Source: JAPKEZ01 sp047638975
Lineage (GTDB): Bacteria > Planctomycetota > UBA1135
Direction of reading: 5' to 3'
Assembly: GCA_047638975.1 (NCBI GenBank)
Contig: JBLINB010000036.1
Location: forward strand, 1 to 16,006
Length of the DNA: 16,006 bases
Shown: positions 7,333 through 15,899 of the stretch, piece by piece
Layout: the number at the start of each line of letters is the position of its first letter
Numbering within the stretch: position 1 is the first letter of the stretch
The notes under the pieces: generated by a model
What the model was told of the DNA's origin: nothing
The model's database searches: none
The model's input: only the letters and a program-made list of their open reading frames with translations
Position numbers and translations under genes: made by a program

Positions 7333-8004
7333 TTAAGGCTGCGACGTCAACGCAGCGCTTTCGATATTGCTTGCCCAGTCAATAAAGAACTTTGACTCGG
7401 CGGCAAAGGCTTGATCAAAAACTTCACGCCAATTCTTTCCGAATAAAATAGCGGCCTTATCGCCCATTTCTTTGAGGTGCTTAACTTCATCTTTCAAGAT
7501 AGAAGCCACCGAGAATGGGGCACCGGCATCGACTAAGCATTGTTCATACACTGGGTAAAAACAATCTGCGCGTACTTCGATGGCGACACTACTTAGCAGG
7601 TAGTTTGCTTCGCTCTGGTCGTCAAAAGCCAAGCCGCTATCGGCAATGATTTTTTCGCAGGCACGATCGACTTGCTGTAAGTAATTTTCAGCGGCATCAC
7701 CAGCTAAGGTGTGCGCTTCGGAATAGGTGGCGATGCCGTCTTCACTGCCGCCATTTAATTTTATTGCAGCGCGCTTTAAGCGCAGCGCGTGCGAGGCCTC
7801 TTCAATTATGTGCATGAGTCCATCATTATCGACCCGTGCTGAATGGCGTGCTTTCAGTATTTTGCGAGTACCCACGTATTCCATGCGCGACAAGGTATTA
7901 ACCATGCGTGCATGCAACAACGGTGATGAAATGATCTGCGGCAAGACTGCATGCAATTGTTGCATGCAGTCTTGGGCGGCGGCTTGTTGGAGATAATCTT
8001 GCAT
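7333..8004 (-). CDS. Ferritin-like di-iron protein of unknown function
   Basis: A 223-residue, almost wholly helical protein without a signal peptide or membrane segments. The sequence shows the carboxylate and histidine pattern of a four-helix-bundle di-iron site: Glu42 in RMEYVG, E69xxH72 in EEASH, Glu143 in AIEVRAD and E173xxH176 in DEVKH. This E..ExxH..E..ExxH arrangement is typical of ferritin-like oxygenases, reductases and peroxidases. I know no named family with this exact sequence. It sits 4 nt after deaD and just before a flavoprotein that might act as an electron-transfer partner, which is inference from position only. A perfect 15-bp inverted repeat lies in codons 11-21 (separate entry). 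The ATG has no obvious ribosome binding site, so translation may couple to deaD termination. Confidence 0.8.
   Translation of the reverse strand: MQDYLQQAAAQDCMQQLHAVLPQIISSPLLHARMVNTLSRMEYVGTRKILKARHSARVDNDGLMHIIEEASHALRLKRAAIKLNGGSEDGIATYSEAHTLAGDAAENYLQQVDRACEKIIADSGLAFDDQSEANYLLSSVAIEVRADCFYPVYEQCLVDAGAPFSVASILKDEVKHLKEMGDKAAILFGKNWREVFDQAFAAESKFFIDWASNIESAALTSQP
7942..7974 (-). repeat. Perfect 15-bp inverted repeat with 3-nt spacer inside coding sequence
   Basis: CAAGACTGCATGCAA at 7942-7956 is the exact reverse complement of 7960-7974, separated by TTG on the plus strand (CAA in the transcript). It falls at nucleotides 31-63 of the ferritin-like gene and spans exactly 11 codons in register. 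In the mRNA it would make a perfect 15-bp stem with a three-base loop. No U run follows, so it is not a classical terminator. It lies 35 nt downstream of the deaD stop codon in the presumed operon transcript. Possible roles are mRNA processing, a stability element or translation control. Confidence 0.85.
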
Positions 8005-8008
8005 GGGA

Positions 8009-9706
8009 CTAAACGCGTGACATACGCAACGGGCGGTTGTTTATTTTAACATGCCCTAGATCGTCAAGCACATCTGTTGGCATTCCGGCCGGCAAATCAA
8101 GAGTCGCGAAGTTATCGTAAATCTCTATGCGACCAATATGCTTGCCTTGTAAGCCAGACGTCTTAGCAACGACTGCCACAATGGAGCCTGGCTGCACTTG
8201 ATCGTTATGACCAATTTCGATGCGATAACGCTCCATGCCTTCTTCAGTAGATTTCTCAACCTTACCGCCTTTGCTACGTGTACGTGGGCCACGGTCGTCA
8301 CGGCCACGATCTTCACGACCACGACTGCGTGAATCACGAGGTTCGCGCTGGTTACGTTCAGCGGCGAAGTTTTCGTCGCTTACTAATTCGTTTCTTGAAA
8401 TCAACAATGGCTTTTCACCTTGTGCGATGTACGCAAGAGCTGCAGCGACGTTAACCGCTTCAGTTTCTGGGTGATCCGTTAGGTAGCTGTCAATCAGGCG
8501 CAAGTTAAACTCGAGCTTGTCTTCTTCAATCACTTCAGAAATCTTGTTTTTGAAACGATCGATACGTTGATCGTTGATCTCGTCGGTGGTTGGCATTCTC
8601 ATCGGCTTGATGTCGGCCCTAGTTACTTTTTCGAGCATGCGCAGCAAACGCTTTTCGCGTGGCGTTACAAACAGGATGGCCTCGCCTTGATTACCTGCAC
8701 GACCGGTACGTCCGATGCGGTGCACATAAGATTCAGGATCAGTCGGAGCATCGTAGTTTACAACGTGGCTAATGCGACTCACGTCTAGTCCACGTGCAGC
8801 CACGTCGGTAGCGACGATGACGTCAAGCGCGCCATTTTTCAGACGTTTGATAATCTGCTCGCGTTGCGACTGCGGAATATCACCGTTAAGTGGCGCCGTT
8901 GAGTAGCCGCGGGCTTCGAGTTGCTCGCTGGTGATAGTAGTGGCGTTTTTAGTGCGCACAAAAACCAACATGGCGTCAACCTTCTCGAATTCTAGCAAGC
9001 GACCAAGGGCGTCAATCTTTTTGCGGCCAGTAACAATCTGGTAGCGCTGATTGATGGTGTCGGCAGTAGCTTGACTAACTTTAATCTTTACTTCAGCAGG
9101 ATCATTCAGATAGCGGTCGGCGATCTTTTTGATCTCGCGTGGCATTGTCGCAGAGAATAGTGCGATTTGACGCTTATCAGGACAGTTTTCGAGAACGAAA
9201 TTAACGTCGTCGATAAAGCCCATGCGCAACATCTCGTCGGCCTCGTCCAAAACCAAAGTGGTTAATTGATTAAGCTTGAGGGTGCCGCGCTTGATATGGT
9301 CAAGCACACGCCCCGGGGTACCAACGACTACGTGGACGCCTTTCTTAAGCGGGCGCAACTGATGCTGGTATGCCTGGCCACCATAAATAGGCAGCACGTG
9401 AAAGCCGGGCATTGAGCGCGCGTACTTTTGAAAAGATTCAGCAACCTGGATGGCTAGCTCGCGCGTCGGTGCTAAAACTAGAACCTGTGGTGCGCGATTA
9501 GCTAAATCGATATTAGCCAAAATCGGTAATGCAAATGCAGCCGTTTTACCGGTGCCGGTTTGCGCTTGGCCAATGATGTCGCGTTTTGCTAGCAGATACG
9601 GGATCGCTTCTACTTGAATCGGAGAGGGCGTTTCGTAGCCGAAGCTATCTAGAGACTCGACCATTGCAGTCGGTAATCCCAGTTCGTTGAACTTGAGTGT
9701 TGTCAT
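8009..9706 (-). CDS. deaD: DEAD-box RNA helicase, DeaD/CsdA type
   Basis: A 565-residue ATP-dependent RNA helicase of the DeaD/CsdA type, which acts in ribosome assembly and in remodelling structured mRNA, especially in the cold. Motifs run in order: Q motif YETPSPIQ (24-31), Walker A AQTGTGKT (48-55), PTREL (80-84), TPGR (130-133), DEAD (154-157), SAT (185-187), ATDVAARGLD (299-308) and HRIGRTGR (329-336). An Arg/Gly/Asp-rich linker (about 451-482) leads to a C-terminal DbpA RNA-binding domain (about 492-565). It is somewhat shorter than E. coli DeaD. The ATG follows the bioA stop by 15 nt without a clear ribosome binding site, and no separate promoter or long leader is apparent between them. 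A promoter inside bioA is possible. Confidence 0.96.
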   Translation of the reverse strand: MTTLKFNELGLPTAMVESLDSFGYETPSPIQVEAIPYLLAKRDIIGQAQTGTGKTAAFALPILANIDLANRAPQVLVLAPTRELAIQVAESFQKYARSMPGFHVLPIYGGQAYQHQLRPLKKGVHVVVGTPGRVLDHIKRGTLKLNQLTTLVLDEADEMLRMGFIDDVNFVLENCPDKRQIALFSATMPREIKKIADRYLNDPAEVKIKVSQATADTINQRYQIVTGRKKIDALGRLLEFEKVDAMLVFVRTKNATTITSEQLEARGYSTAPLNGDIPQSQREQIIKRLKNGALDVIVATDVAARGLDVSRISHVVNYDAPTDPESYVHRIGRTGRAGNQGEAILFVTPREKRLLRMLEKVTRADIKPMRMPTTDEINDQRIDRFKNKISEVIEEDKLEFNLRLIDSYLTDHPETEAVNVAAALAYIAQGEKPLLISRNELVSDENFAAERNQREPRDSRSRGREDRGRDDRGPRTRSKGGKVEKSTEEGMERYRIEIGHNDQVQPGSIVAVVAKTSGLQGKHIGRIEIYDNFATLDLPAGMPTDVLDDLGHVKINNRPLRMSRV

Positions 9707-9721
9707 GATTTTAATTAAGTG

Positions 9722-10987
9722 TTATTGCACAGCTTGCGTGATAACCTTAATCATTGCATCAGCAATCATTTGACATTCATCTTCCGTGGTACAAGCCGGT
9801 GGCATTGCATACAGCACATTGCCCAGAGGGCGAAGAAGTACGTCGTTTAGTTCTCTACAAGCGTTTCGCAGGATGTCGCCAGCGCTGGCTAGATAACCAC
9901 CATCCGTGGTAATTATCTCAATGGCAACTATTCCGCCGCACCTTCTAATTTCAATTCGCGGGTGGTCACTCAGAGACGCAAGTGCACATTCTATCACATT
10001 TCCGATTTCTTGCAGGCGCCGCGGAGTTTGCTCGGATATGCATAGCTGTAACGACCTTAAAGACACAGCACAGCCCAAGGGATTGCCGGTAAAGGTATGC
10101 CCATGAAAGAACGCTTTCGCGCGGTCATCGTCGAGAAAGTCTTGGTAGATGTCTTCGCTAACCATGGTCGCGGATAGCGGTAATATCCCACCACTTAAGC
10201 CTTTAGCCATGGCCATGATGTCTGGCTGAATGCCTGCAGTTTGGCAGGCGAATAAGTTACCGGTGCGTCCGAAGCCAGTCATAACTTCGTCGGCGATAAA
10301 GAAAATATTAAATTCGGTGCATAGTTCGCGCGCCGCTTGCAAAAATTCTATAGAGTGCATCTGCATGCCCGCGGCACCCTGAACTAAAGGTTCGACAATA
10401 AAGGCACATGCTTGGTCACCCAGCTGCTCGAGCATCGTCCGCAAACTTTCTGCTGTTGGCGCCACGCGCTTTACGTCAAATAGGAAGGGTTCGAACTCGG
10501 CGAAGAAGGGCATCGGATCACCCAGAGCCATCGCGCCGAAAGTGTCGCCGTGATAACTGTGTTCAAGAGAGATGAAAGTGGTGCGCTGCTTTTGCCCGCG
10601 CCGCACCCATGATTGATAAGCGGCTTTTAGTCCGATTTCGACAGCGGTCGAGCCATTGTCAGAATAAAAAACGCGGGTCAGCGAATCAGGCGTCACTTCA
10701 ACCAACAACTCTGCCAGTTCAACCGCTGGGCGATGAGTGCATCCAGCAAACAGTACGTGGTCAAGAGTGTTGGCTTGTGTCGTCAACGCCTCGGCCAACT
10801 CAGGGCGGCAGTGGCCATGTAATATCGACCACCACGAAGAAATGGCATCGATGCGCGTCGAGCCATCTTCTAAAACCAATGTCGCATCGTAAGCGCGTAC
10901 CACCGGCATCGGCAGCGGATCAATTTGATGCTGCGTAAAAGGGTGCCAACAAACCTTGGCATCGCGTAGTTGTAGATCAGACGCCAT
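9722..10987 (-). CDS. bioA: Adenosylmethionine-8-amino-7-oxononanoate aminotransferase
   Basis: A 421-residue PLP enzyme that converts KAPA (8-amino-7-oxononanoate) to 7,8-diaminopelargonate using S-adenosylmethionine as amino donor in biotin synthesis. BioA signatures are SSWWSILHGH (50-59), the PLP phosphate region YSDNGSTAVEIGLK (108-121), LEHSYHGDT (141-149), the PLP-binding Asp233 in IADEVMTGFGRTG and the Schiff-base Lys262 in MAMAKGLSGG. HGHTFTGNPLGCA is also intact. Length matches the family. Its ATG shares one base with the TAA of the upstream bioF-bioD gene (TAATG at 10985-10989), which indicates coupled translation. It should act directly between the two activities of that fused protein. 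Confidence 0.97.
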   Translation of the reverse strand: MASDLQLRDAKVCWHPFTQHQIDPLPMPVVRAYDATLVLEDGSTRIDAISSWWSILHGHCRPELAEALTTQANTLDHVLFAGCTHRPAVELAELLVEVTPDSLTRVFYSDNGSTAVEIGLKAAYQSWVRRGQKQRTTFISLEHSYHGDTFGAMALGDPMPFFAEFEPFLFDVKRVAPTAESLRTMLEQLGDQACAFIVEPLVQGAAGMQMHSIEFLQAARELCTEFNIFFIADEVMTGFGRTGNLFACQTAGIQPDIMAMAKGLSGGILPLSATMVSEDIYQDFLDDDRAKAFFHGHTFTGNPLGCAVSLRSLQLCISEQTPRRLQEIGNVIECALASLSDHPRIEIRRCGGIVAIEIITTDGGYLASAGDILRNACRELNDVLLRPLGNVLYAMPPACTTEDECQMIADAMIKVITQAVQ

Positions 10988-12771
10988 TATGTTTTGAATA
11001 AAAATTCAAGGTCTTCGGTGTCGAGCCATAAATCTAAATTCGCCGCGCTCAGTTTTTTGAATAACGGAAATTCAAAAATGGGCACATCGCGAATTTGCGC
11101 TTGAATACTATTCTTATTTTCATTGTGCGGATCACCGACCAAAAATAGTGCGCGCAACTTTATATTACGCTTTGACAAGGCCTCGATGGTAAGCAAGGTG
11201 TGGTTTAAAGTTCCGAGTGTGGTGCGCGCTACTAAAACGGCTTCGAGTCCTAGACGTTGCGCAAAATCACCTTGGTCTTGTTGGTCGTTCCAGGGGACGA
11301 GTAAACCACCAGCCGTTTCTACAATGCATGACTGATCGCCGGCAAGTATTTGTTTGACCTGCGGTAACACATCGTCGATGGTTACCGATGTCCCTTCGGC
11401 GGCTGCGGCTTGATCGACTGAGGCCGGCAACTTCAATTCAATAATCGGCGCGCACATGCTATCGTCACTAAGTGCGGCTAATTGTTGCACGGCATGCGTG
11501 TCACTATCTTTTCCGGTTTGCACTGGCTTGAGATACTTAGCGTCATAACCGTAACGTACAGCCGCGCGCATTAGCAACGACGCAATCACAGTCTTGCCAA
11601 CATCGGTATCGGTGCCGACCACTAAAAGGTCACAAGCTTGCTGCAGGACGGGCGCCTCATTTTTTTCGATGACTACGCAGCTAGAAATCGCTTCAGCCAA
11701 TCCGTTAATCTGCTCGTCGCTATGATCGGCGTGGACCACAATTCTTAGGCGACTGGTTCCGTTTGCTACAGTAGGCGGACGCACTGCGCGCACATCGAAT
11801 CCGAGTTGCTGTATTTTCTCGGCAGCATCTAAAGTTTGCTGCGCACCGCCAATCACTAAAGGCACAATCGGAGATTCTCCGCCACATATATATCCTTTAG
11901 CGGCGAGTGCATCACGTAACAAACGCGCGTTGCGATGTGCGGCATTTGGCAATTCAGGCTGCTCACGCAACAGTTGCATGGAGCGTTGCAATGCAGCACA
12001 AGTTGCCGGTGGTACTGCGGTAGTAAAGATAAAGGCACGCGCATGATTGACTAAATGCGTAATCACTTCTGCACTTGCGCAAATGAGCCCGCCACTTGCG
12101 CCCAATGCTTTGCCACCAGTAATCATGCGCGTGATGACGCGTGCTGATTGATAATGGCGCGCTGGATACAGACCAACAGAGTGTGCCAAATCTAAAATCA
12201 CATAGGCATCGTACTCTTCGCACAATGCAATAATGTCAGGTAGAGGTGCGCGGTCGCCGTCCATGGAATAGACATCTTCGATGACGACAAAACGTTGACG
12301 CATGCCCGATGAATTACGCAAGCATGTCGCGAGCGCATCTAAATCGTTATGCTTGAAAATCTTTACACTGGCTTTGCTTAAACGCGCACCGTCAATTAAT
12401 GAAGCGTGAATTAAGGCATCGCAAATCAACACATCGTCTTGAGTTGCAAGCGTTGTTAAAATCGCCATGTTTGCTTGCCAACCACTTGGTAGCAACAAAG
12501 CGTCTTCGGTACCGATGTATTGCGCAGCGGTCAGCTCTGCTTGACGATGCACGGGGTAATTGCCGCGCAACAATCGTGCACTAGGCACACCCGCTCCGAA
12601 TTCTTCAGTGGCAGCCATGGAGGCTTTGACGACACTTGGATGGCGTGATAAGCCCAAGTAATCATTCGATGAAAAGTCTATGCCGCTCGGCAAACTTAAT
12701 TTACGCTCTAACCCGGCATCGCGCCAACGGTTAGCAATCTTATTTAGTTCGCTACGGAAGTCGTCACTCAC
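10987..12771 (-). CDS. bioF-bioD: Fused KAPA synthase (BioF) and dethiobiotin synthetase (BioD)
   Basis: A 594-residue two-domain biotin enzyme. Residues 1 to about 367 are BioF, which condenses pimeloyl-thioester with alanine to give KAPA: SSNDYLGL (34-41), LLPSGWQAN (93-101), Asp194 and His197 in LDLAHSVG, and PLP Lys221 in GGKALGASGG. After a linker near 368-381 comes BioD, which closes the ureido ring of dethiobiotin with ATP and CO2: P-loop GTDTDVGKT (386-394), KPVQTG (415-420), ETAGGLLVPW (485-494) and TLGTLNHTLLTIEAL (518-532). Both active sites look intact and no stop separates them. The start is GTG at 12769-12771, overlapping the bioB TGA by 4 nt. The two fused activities are steps one and three of this branch, with BioA between them. 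The order BioF then BioD is uncommon to my knowledge. Confidence 0.95.
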   Translation of the reverse strand: MSDDFRSELNKIANRWRDAGLERKLSLPSGIDFSSNDYLGLSRHPSVVKASMAATEEFGAGVPSARLLRGNYPVHRQAELTAAQYIGTEDALLLPSGWQANMAILTTLATQDDVLICDALIHASLIDGARLSKASVKIFKHNDLDALATCLRNSSGMRQRFVVIEDVYSMDGDRAPLPDIIALCEEYDAYVILDLAHSVGLYPARHYQSARVITRMITGGKALGASGGLICASAEVITHLVNHARAFIFTTAVPPATCAALQRSMQLLREQPELPNAAHRNARLLRDALAAKGYICGGESPIVPLVIGGAQQTLDAAEKIQQLGFDVRAVRPPTVANGTSRLRIVVHADHSDEQINGLAEAISSCVVIEKNEAPVLQQACDLLVVGTDTDVGKTVIASLLMRAAVRYGYDAKYLKPVQTGKDSDTHAVQQLAALSDDSMCAPIIELKLPASVDQAAAAEGTSVTIDDVLPQVKQILAGDQSCIVETAGGLLVPWNDQQDQGDFAQRLGLEAVLVARTTLGTLNHTLLTIEALSKRNIKLRALFLVGDPHNENKNSIQAQIRDVPIFEFPLFKKLSAANLDLWLDTEDLEFLFKT

Positions 12772-13748
12772 ACTTCGATAGCGTCGGCAACTTCGACTTC
12801 GTTGATTCCTTCAAGACCAAGCATGTCAAACAATACGACGTCTGAATTTTTACTACGGTTTGGTGCAGTAAGGAGTTGGTCTCCGAGGAAGATTGAATTT
12901 GCCCCTGCTAAGAAACACATCGCTTGCCCTTCTTCGGTCATGCCAGATCGGCCGGCAGATAAACGCACCATTGATTTTGGCATCAAGATTCGGCACACAG
13001 CAACGGCGCGCACTAGTTGATCCCAAGGGAGTAACGGAGCGTCAGCCAATGGCGTACCTGCAACTGGAATCAAAGTATTAATCGGCACGGATTCAGGCGG
13101 AGGATTTTGCATCGCTAACTGCTGAATTAATCCTATGCGATCGTCTTCGCTTTCGCCCATTCCTAAAATGCCGCCGCAACAAACTTTCATGCCAGAGTTA
13201 CGCACAACAGCTAAAGTTTCTAAGCGATCGTCGTAGGTGCGTGAAGTAATAACTTCAGGATAGTATTCCGGAGAGGTGTCGAGATTATGGTTGTAATAAT
13301 CTAGGCCAGCATCGCGCAAGCGCTCAGCCTGCTCTTTAGTTAGCATGCCAAGTGTCGCACAAGTTTCTAAGTCGAGAGACTTCACTTGACGCACCATTTC
13401 AAGCACGCGCTCGAAGTCGGCATTGTCTTTCACTTGGCGCCACGCGGCGCCCATGCAAAAGCGATCAGCGCCGCCATCCTTGGCAGCGATTGCGGCCGCG
13501 ACAACGGTGTCTAGCTCGATGAGTTTTTCGTTCTCGAGATCGGAATTGTTGTGCGCCGACTGCGAACAGTAAGAACAGTCTTCTGGGCAGGCGCCAGTTT
13601 TGATCGACAACAAAGTCGAGCACTGCACCAAGCGCGGGTCGTGATTGGCACGATGAATACGCGCGGCCTCAAAAACCAAATCAAGTAGAGGACGGCGATA
13701 TAGCTCGGCTACTTCGCTGCGACTTACGGTAGTGTTGACATCAGTCAT
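12768..13748 (-). CDS. bioB: Biotin synthase (radical SAM)
   Basis: A 326-residue radical SAM enzyme that inserts sulfur into dethiobiotin to make biotin. Cys54, Cys58 and Cys61 in GACPEDCSYC form the CxxxCxxC site for the 4Fe-4S cluster that binds SAM. Likely ligands of the sacrificial 2Fe-2S cluster are Cys98 (RFCMGAAW), Cys130 (ETCATLGML), Cys190 or Cys191 (KVCCGG) and Arg267 (SAGRSGM). YNHNLDTS and GMGES are also typical. It is slightly shorter than the E. coli protein and complete. It is the first gene of the overlapping bioB / bioF-bioD / bioA block and lies 29 nt after the YyaL-like gene. It is the only complete gene here with an undisputed TGA stop. Confidence 0.97.
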   Translation of the reverse strand: MTDVNTTVSRSEVAELYRRPLLDLVFEAARIHRANHDPRLVQCSTLLSIKTGACPEDCSYCSQSAHNNSDLENEKLIELDTVVAAAIAAKDGGADRFCMGAAWRQVKDNADFERVLEMVRQVKSLDLETCATLGMLTKEQAERLRDAGLDYYNHNLDTSPEYYPEVITSRTYDDRLETLAVVRNSGMKVCCGGILGMGESEDDRIGLIQQLAMQNPPPESVPINTLIPVAGTPLADAPLLPWDQLVRAVAVCRILMPKSMVRLSAGRSGMTEEGQAMCFLAGANSIFLGDQLLTAPNRSKNSDVVLFDMLGLEGINEVEVADAIEV

Positions 13749-13777
13749 GCCACATATTCTACATTTGCGCTATTTCA

Positions 13778-15841
13778 TTATTCAGGCAAAGCCAAGGTTC
13801 TAGGCGCTTCGCAATGACTGCCACGGCATAAGTACATAGTAGTCACCCCTTTGGACGCCGTCCGGCCGGTGAAAATCGCTAGCTGGGAGTCGTCCTGTGC
13901 GCTGCTGCTGAAGACAGGCAGTACATTAAAGTACTGCTTAGCCTTAAGTTCGCCGCGCCAAGCACCAAGGGATTGTGTCGTTCCACCGCCAATCACTACC
14001 GCAACCGCCGGCAATTCGGCAAGGTAGGGCAGCGAGATAAGGGTACCACTAAATGAGCGTGTACCGCGTTTGGCATAAGGAAGCACCGCCAGCATGCCAT
14101 TTGAGGCGATTTTGCGGTAACTTTCTATATCGGTGAAGGCGCTCAACTTTAGCAGCGCTTCAATCGCCACAGCATTTGCTGCAGGGATTGCTCCATCCGC
14201 CGGGGTTTGGCGGCGATGAATCAAATTCGCCTGTAGGCCGTCACTATCATAGAAAATGCCGGAAGTGGGATCCCAGAACAGCTCGATCATGAGATCTGCC
14301 AAAGTTTGCGCTTGCTCTAGCCGCGCGACATCACCGTTTGCCTGAAAAATCGATAATAACGCGCGTGTCATATAGGCATAATCTTCGAGTACCGCCGAAT
14401 GTTGCGCCCGTCCAGCGCGATAGGCCCGCAATAAATGTCCATCAGCATCGACCATTTTCTCGAGGACGAAATCAGCCGCGCGTTCGGCCGCTTCTAGATA
14501 GTGCGGCTGGCGCAATACCCAACTTGCTTCGGCCAAGGCGTGAATTGCTAGGCCATTCCAGCCGGTGATTATTTTGTCGTCCAAAGCTGGAGCGATACGT
14601 AGCTGGCGCGCGGCGAGTAGTTTTTCACGTATCACGCCTAGCTGCGCCTGATCGTAGTCGCCGTCGCTGTAGTTGGTGAGCACCGATTTGCCGTGCTCAA
14701 AATTAGCAGCACTATCTAAACCATAGAACTCGATGGCCAAATCAGCGAGATCATCGCCAACCACTTCGCGGACTTCGGCAGCCGTCCATACAAAGTACTT
14801 GCCCTCTTCGCCCTCGGAATCGGCATCGGTGGAACTATAAAAACCGCCTTCGGGGCTTTGCATTTCGCGTAATAGGTAGTCGCAGCTGTCGGCTGCAACA
14901 GCAGAGAACTGGTTATCCGCGCTGAGGCGATAGGCCAGCAGATAAGCGGGTATCAACGCCCCCTGATCGTAGAGCATTTTCTCGAAGTGGGGGATGACCC
15001 ACTTTGCGTCTACCGAGTAGCGCGCAAATCCGCCGGCGAGTTGATCGTACATGCCCGCACTAGCCATTTTTTGTAAAGTTAGCAGGCACATTTCACGGGC
15101 GCGGTTGGCCGTTTGCGCGTCAATATGAGTGGCCGCTATTTTCAGCAAAAAGCGCAGGTCGGTCGCATGCGGAAATTTTGGAGCTGGACCGAACCCACCT
15201 TCTTCTTTGTCAAAGGCTTCCCAGTAGCTATTTACCCAAGCCACTTGCATGTTGGCGATGTCGGCGGCGGCTGGCAGTGATTGTTCGCTGTCAAGTTCTG
15301 GAAAGTTTGTCGCTAGCTGTGCATTAAGCGATTCGGCAGAGCTAATGACCTCGTCGCGCTGCGTTTCCCAGGCCGTAGCTAGGTTTTCTAAGACCATCAT
15401 AAAGCTAGGGCGCCCGTATTTTTGAACCGGAGGGAAGTAAGTGCCCCCATAGAAAGGCTTTAAGTCGGGGGTTAGCCACACTGACATCGGCCATCCACCC
15501 GAGCCAGTCATGCGTTGGACGGCAGCCATATACAGGTCATCAAGATCTGGACGCTCTTCGCGATCGACTTTAATGCAAATGAAGTGTTTGTTCATATAAG
15601 CGGCAGTTTTCTCGTCTTCGAAGGACTCTCTCTCCATCACGTGGCACCAGTGACAGGCCGAATAGCCGATGCTCAAGAAGATGACCTTGTTTTCGGCCTT
15701 AGCGCGCTCAATAGCCTCATCTCCCCATGGATACCAGTTTACGGGGTTGTGAACGTGCTGCAGAAGATAGGGAGAAGTCTCGTTTTCGAGATGGTTAGCG
15801 GGGTGTTGCATGAAGACCGTGGATAGAAGAAGCAGAAACAT
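13778..15841 (-). CDS. YyaL/DUF255 thioredoxin-domain protein
   Basis: A large protein of the YyaL / spermatogenesis-associated protein 20-like family. Its N-terminal thioredoxin-like domain (DUF255) shows ETSPYLLQHVHNPVNWYPWG (21-40), SACHWCHVME (61-70) with Cys63 and Cys66, and DREERPD. The rest (about 200-620) is an alpha/alpha-barrel of the six-hairpin glycosidase type, with PKFPHATDLRFLLK, GGFARYSVDAKWVIPHFEKM and KIITGWNGLAI. Cellular function is not established. The frame begins at ATG 15841 with a short hydrophobic MFLLLLSTVF, but family members usually start near the ATG at 15811 (MQHPANHLE). I cannot decide whether the extra ten residues are real. They are too short for a normal signal peptide. 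It precedes bioB on the same strand and may share its transcript. Confidence 0.93.
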   Translation of the reverse strand: MFLLLLSTVFMQHPANHLENETSPYLLQHVHNPVNWYPWGDEAIERAKAENKVIFLSIGYSACHWCHVMERESFEDEKTAAYMNKHFICIKVDREERPDLDDLYMAAVQRMTGSGGWPMSVWLTPDLKPFYGGTYFPPVQKYGRPSFMMVLENLATAWETQRDEVISSAESLNAQLATNFPELDSEQSLPAAADIANMQVAWVNSYWEAFDKEEGGFGPAPKFPHATDLRFLLKIAATHIDAQTANRAREMCLLTLQKMASAGMYDQLAGGFARYSVDAKWVIPHFEKMLYDQGALIPAYLLAYRLSADNQFSAVAADSCDYLLREMQSPEGGFYSSTDADSEGEEGKYFVWTAAEVREVVGDDLADLAIEFYGLDSAANFEHGKSVLTNYSDGDYDQAQLGVIREKLLAARQLRIAPALDDKIITGWNGLAIHALAEASWVLRQPHYLEAAERAADFVLEKMVDADGHLLRAYRAGRAQHSAVLEDYAYMTRALLSIFQANGDVARLEQAQTLADLMIELFWDPTSGIFYDSDGLQANLIHRRQTPADGAIPAANAVAIEALLKLSAFTDIESYRKIASNGMLAVLPYAKRGTRSFSGTLISLPYLAELPAVAVVIGGGTTQSLGAWRGELKAKQYFNVLPVFSSSAQDDSQLAIFTGRTASKGVTTMYLCRGSHCEAPRTLALPE

Positions 15842-15864
15842 TTAACTTACTTTACGTTTAGCCC

Positions 15865-15893
15865 TTGCGCATGTGAATAGAAAGTTTGATAAT
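15865..15893 (+). promoter_or_regulatory. Possible sigma-70 promoter for the right-edge gene
   Basis: TTGCGC (15865-15870) and GATAAT (15888-15893) are separated by exactly 17 bp in the 58-bp divergent gap. The -10 matches five of six consensus bases and the -35 only three. The ATG at 15900 is just 6 bp after the -10, so transcription from here would give a nearly leaderless mRNA or the real start lies further in. The complement (ATTATC) could also serve the divergent gene. Confidence 0.3.
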
Positions 15894-15899
15894 ACGCAC

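Noticed and set aside
8264..8355. Repetitive-looking DNA with many CACG/CGTG words inside deaD
   Set aside because: It encodes the Arg/Gly/Asp-rich linker common in DeaD proteins and is not a separate repeat or CRISPR-like element.
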